Shown here: positions 60,897 through 64,000 of the stretch, piece after piece
Numbering within the stretch: position 1 is the first letter of the stretch
Layout: each line of letters opens with the position of its first letter
DNA from: Cymbidium sinense
Lineage: Eukaryota > Streptophyta > Magnoliopsida > Asparagales > Orchidaceae
Reading direction: 5' to 3'
Assembly: GCA_021442155.1 (NCBI GenBank)
Contig: CM038214.1
Span: 312,511,001 to 312,575,000 of the forward strand
Length of the DNA stretch: 64,000 nucleotides
Program-made: the position numbers and the translations under genes
The notes under the pieces: model-generated
What the model saw: only the letters and a program-made list of their open reading frames with translations
Told to the model about the DNA's origin: nothing
Databases searched by the model: none

Positions 60897-63800
60897 AAAA
60901 GAATAACCCAAAGCCCTAAACTCTAAACTAAAACCTGAACCCTGAACTAAACCCTAAACCCTAAACCCTAAACCCTAAACCCTAAAACCTTAAATCCTAA
61001 AACGTAAACCCTAAAACCTAAACCCTAAACATTAAACCCTAAACCCAAAAATAAAAACTCTAAACCACAAACCCAAAACCCTAAACCCTAAACCCTAATT
61101 CATAAACCCTAAACTATCCTTAAACCTTAAACCTTAAAAAGCTAAAAACCTAAACCTAAACTAAATAAAACCTAAAGCTAAAATAAAATAAAAAACCTAA
61201 ACCAAAATATAATAATCAAATAAAAAAAAGATAAACTAAAACCTAAACCTAAAACTAAACCTAAAAGAAAATAAAATAAAAAATTAAATTAAATTTAGGG
61301 TAAAAAATAAAGAAACCTAATATAATAAAAATAAAACCTAAAATAAAAATAAAATAAACCTAAAATAAAATAAAATAAAAGCTAAAAATAAATAAAAAAA
61401 TAAAGCCTAAATCCTAAACTAAAAAAAAAACATAAACCTAAAATAAAAATTAAATAAACCTAAATCTAAACTAACATAACTATACTAAAATAAATAAAAC
61501 CTAATCACATAAAATAAACTAAACTTACACCTAAACCTAAACTAAATAAAATAAAATAAACTAAAAATATACCTAAACTAAACTAAAAAAATAAAACCTA
61601 AAAATAAACCTAAAATAAAATGAAACTAAACCTAAACATAAAAATAAAATAGACCTAATATAAAGTAAACCTAAAACCTAAAACCTAAAACCAAAACCTA
61701 AAACAAAATAAACCTAAAACCTAAATAAAAAAATAAAATAAAATAAACACCAAAACCTAAAAATAAAAAATAAAACCTAAACCTAAAAAATAAAATAAAA
61801 ATAAAACTAAACTAAAAAATAAACCTAAACTTAAATCTAAACCTAAAAAATAAACTAAAATAAAAATCCTAAACTAAAATAAATAAACTAAACTAAATAA
61901 AAATAAAAATAAACCTAAATAAAAATAAAAAATAAAATAAACTAAGATAAATAAAAATAAACTAAAATAGATAGACGTAAATCTACCATTTTACTTAATT
62001 TAAAAAAAATAAAAAATAAAAAAAAATAAAAACATAAAAAATAAAAAAAACCCTAACCCTAAACCCTAAACCCTAACCCTAAACCTACAACCCTAAACCC
62101 TAAAACCCTAAACCTTAAACCCTAAACGCTAAACCCTAAAACCTAAACCCTAAAACTTAAACCCTAAAACCCTAAACCCTAAACACTAAATCCTAAACCC
62201 TAAACTCTGGTTAAAAAAAACATTTAAACCCTAAACCTTAATCCCTAAACCCTAAACCCTAAACTACAACCTAAACACTAAACTTAAAACCTAAACCCTA
62301 AACCTTAAACCCTAAAAACCATAAACCCTAAACACTAAAAAAAATCCTAAATGGTAAACCCTAAAACCTTAAACCATAATCTGTAAACCCTAAACTCTAA
62401 AACCTAAACCTAAATAAAAAAATAAAATAAAATAAAACAATAACCTAAACTAAAACCTAAACCTAAACCTAACCCAAAAAATAAAATAAAATAAAATCAG
62501 TAATAAAAACTAAACTAAAATAAAATAAATAAAAACCTAAACTAAACAAAAAATAAAATGAACCTAAAAATAAAAAACCTAAATATAAGAAAAACTAAAC
62601 CTAAAATAAAAATAAAATAAACCTAAGATAAAACAAAATAAAAATTAAATAAAACCTAAACCTAAAAAATAAAAATAAAAATAAACCCTAAAAGTAAATA
62701 AAAAATAACACTTAAATCTTAAACTTAAAAAAAAACTAAACCTAAAATAAAAATAAAATAACCCTAAACCTAAACTAAAAAAAACTAAACTAAAATAAAT
62801 AAAACCTAAATTTAAACCTAAAATAAACTCAACTTAAACCTAAACCTAAACTAAATAAAATAAAATAAACAAAAAATAAACTTAAGCCTAAACTAAAAAT
62901 TAAATCCTAACGAAAACATAAAATAATAACCTAAACCCTAAACCCTAAAAAATAAATAAAAAATAAACTAAATGAACCTAACCCTAAACCCTAAACCCTA
63001 AAACTAACCATAAAACATAAACCCTAAACCCTAAACATATAACCCTAAACCCTAAACCCTAAACCCTATAACCCTAAACCCAAAACTCTAAACCTTAATC
63101 CCTAAACCCTAAACCCTAAACTCTATTATAAAAAAAACCTTAAACCCCAAGCCTTACACCCTAAACCCTAAACCCTAAACCCTAAACCTAAAATCTAAAC
63201 CCTAGAGCCTAAACACTAAACCCTAAACCCTAAACCCAAAACCCTAAAACCCTAAGCCATAAACCCTAAGCCCAAAGCCCTAAAACCTAAACCTAAATAA
63301 AAAAATAAAATAAACTAAACTAAAAACTTAAACTAAAACCTAAACCTAAACTTAATAATAAAATAAAATAGAAAGTGGTTCTAAACTAAAATAAAATAAA
63401 TAAAAACCCAAATTAAATAAGACAAATAAAATAAACATAGAAATAATAAGCCTAAATAAAATAAAAACTAATCCAAATATCAAAATAAATTAAAAACTAA
63501 ATAAAAAACCTAAACCTAGAGAATAAACCTAAAAATAAATAAAAAATAACGCTTAAACCCTAAACAAAAAAAAACCTAAACCTAAAATAAAAATAAATTA
63601 AACCTAAACTTAAACTCAAATAAACTAAACTAGAATAAATAAAACCTAAACCTAAACCTAAAATAAACTAAACCTAAACATAAACCTAAAATAAACTAAA
63701 CCTAAACCTAAACTTAAACTAAATAAAATATAATAAACTAAAAATAAACCTAAGCCTAAACTAAAAACTAAAACTTAAAAATAAACCTAAAATAACAACC

Positions 63801-64000
63801 TAAAACCTAAACCTAAAAAATAAAATAAAAATAAAACCTAAACCTAAAAAATAAAATAAAAATAAACTTAATCTAAAAGATAAACCTAAACTTAAACCTA
63901 AAACATAAACTAAAATAAAAAAACCTAAACTAATATAAATTAACTAACCTAAATAAAAATAAAAATAAATCTAAATAAAAATAAAAAATAAAATAAACTA
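60897..64000 (+). repeat. Composite telomere-like array, segment 14, to the window end
   Basis: Telomere-like text, A-rich phase, a landmark near 61981, then two further telomere-like/A-rich cycles (62040-62400 and 62970-63290 are the CCCTAAA-rich parts). It continues past the window edge. No gene. Confidence 0.85.

Noticed and set aside
4331..64000. A true chromosome end (telomere)
   Set aside because: The repeats are heavily degenerate, interrupted by LINE and GRP DNA, and long perfect CCCTAAA tracts are absent. This is interstitial or subtelomeric repeat DNA.

Overview
The window is repeat-rich nuclear DNA from a land plant, with no gene that looks functional. Three things point to a plant. 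The background repeat is the Arabidopsis-type telomere unit CCCTAAA. A recurrent gene fragment is the C-terminal half of a plant glycine-rich RNA-binding protein (GRP7/GRP8 type, RRM followed by a Gly-rich tail). The retroelements are plant L1-type LINEs with DUF4283, CCHC, endonuclease, reverse transcriptase and RNase H parts. The species cannot be fixed from the sequence. The setting is probably subtelomeric, pericentromeric or other heterochromatin.

Layout. Bases 1-4252 are an unassigned AT-rich flank, probably old repeat DNA, with a short tandem repeat of about 175 bp. From about 4253 to the end there is one long composite array, always with the C-rich telomere strand on +. Its unit is a landmark sequence near CCTACCAGTTTACTTAATT, then degenerate CCCTAAA repeats, then an A-rich phase of CCTAAA/AAATA words, then the next landmark, at about 1-2 kb spacing. 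Eleven GRP fragments (near 4.3, 9.0, 24.0, 27.3, 29.2, 40.1, 42.4, 44.5, 47.6, 57.6 and 60.4 kb) sit in the array. Most share the same 5' junction, the same 3' UTR and poly(A), and the same flanking telomere-like sequence, so a single founder retrocopy or fragment was probably amplified with the array.

LINE DNA interrupts the array. LINE-1 (31.45-39.0 kb) has a broken ORF1 end, ORF2 and an unusually long 3' region. LINE-2 (about 52.0-56.0 kb) is truncated at its 3' end. Two shorter 3'-end elements each occur twice: LINE-a (42.9-44.1 and 56.1-57.2 kb) and LINE-b (46.3-47.6 and 59.1-60.4 kb). Both LINE-b copies have the same target-site duplication at the same base of a GRP fragment. One insertion was therefore duplicated inside a higher-order repeat of about 12.8-13.1 kb. 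A second duplication of about 3.2-3.5 kb links 22.2-24.3 kb with 25.7-27.5 kb.

In patches at 49.0-49.4, 50.7-50.8 and 51.2-51.97 kb the CCCTAAA pattern changes to CCCTGAG/CCCTGGG/GGGCC words. This is either clustered A-to-G change or a nanopore base-calling artefact, so those bases should be treated with caution. The most notable structure is the composite, gene-fragment-bearing telomere-like satellite and its nested amplification history. I see no intact operon-like or defence-like system.
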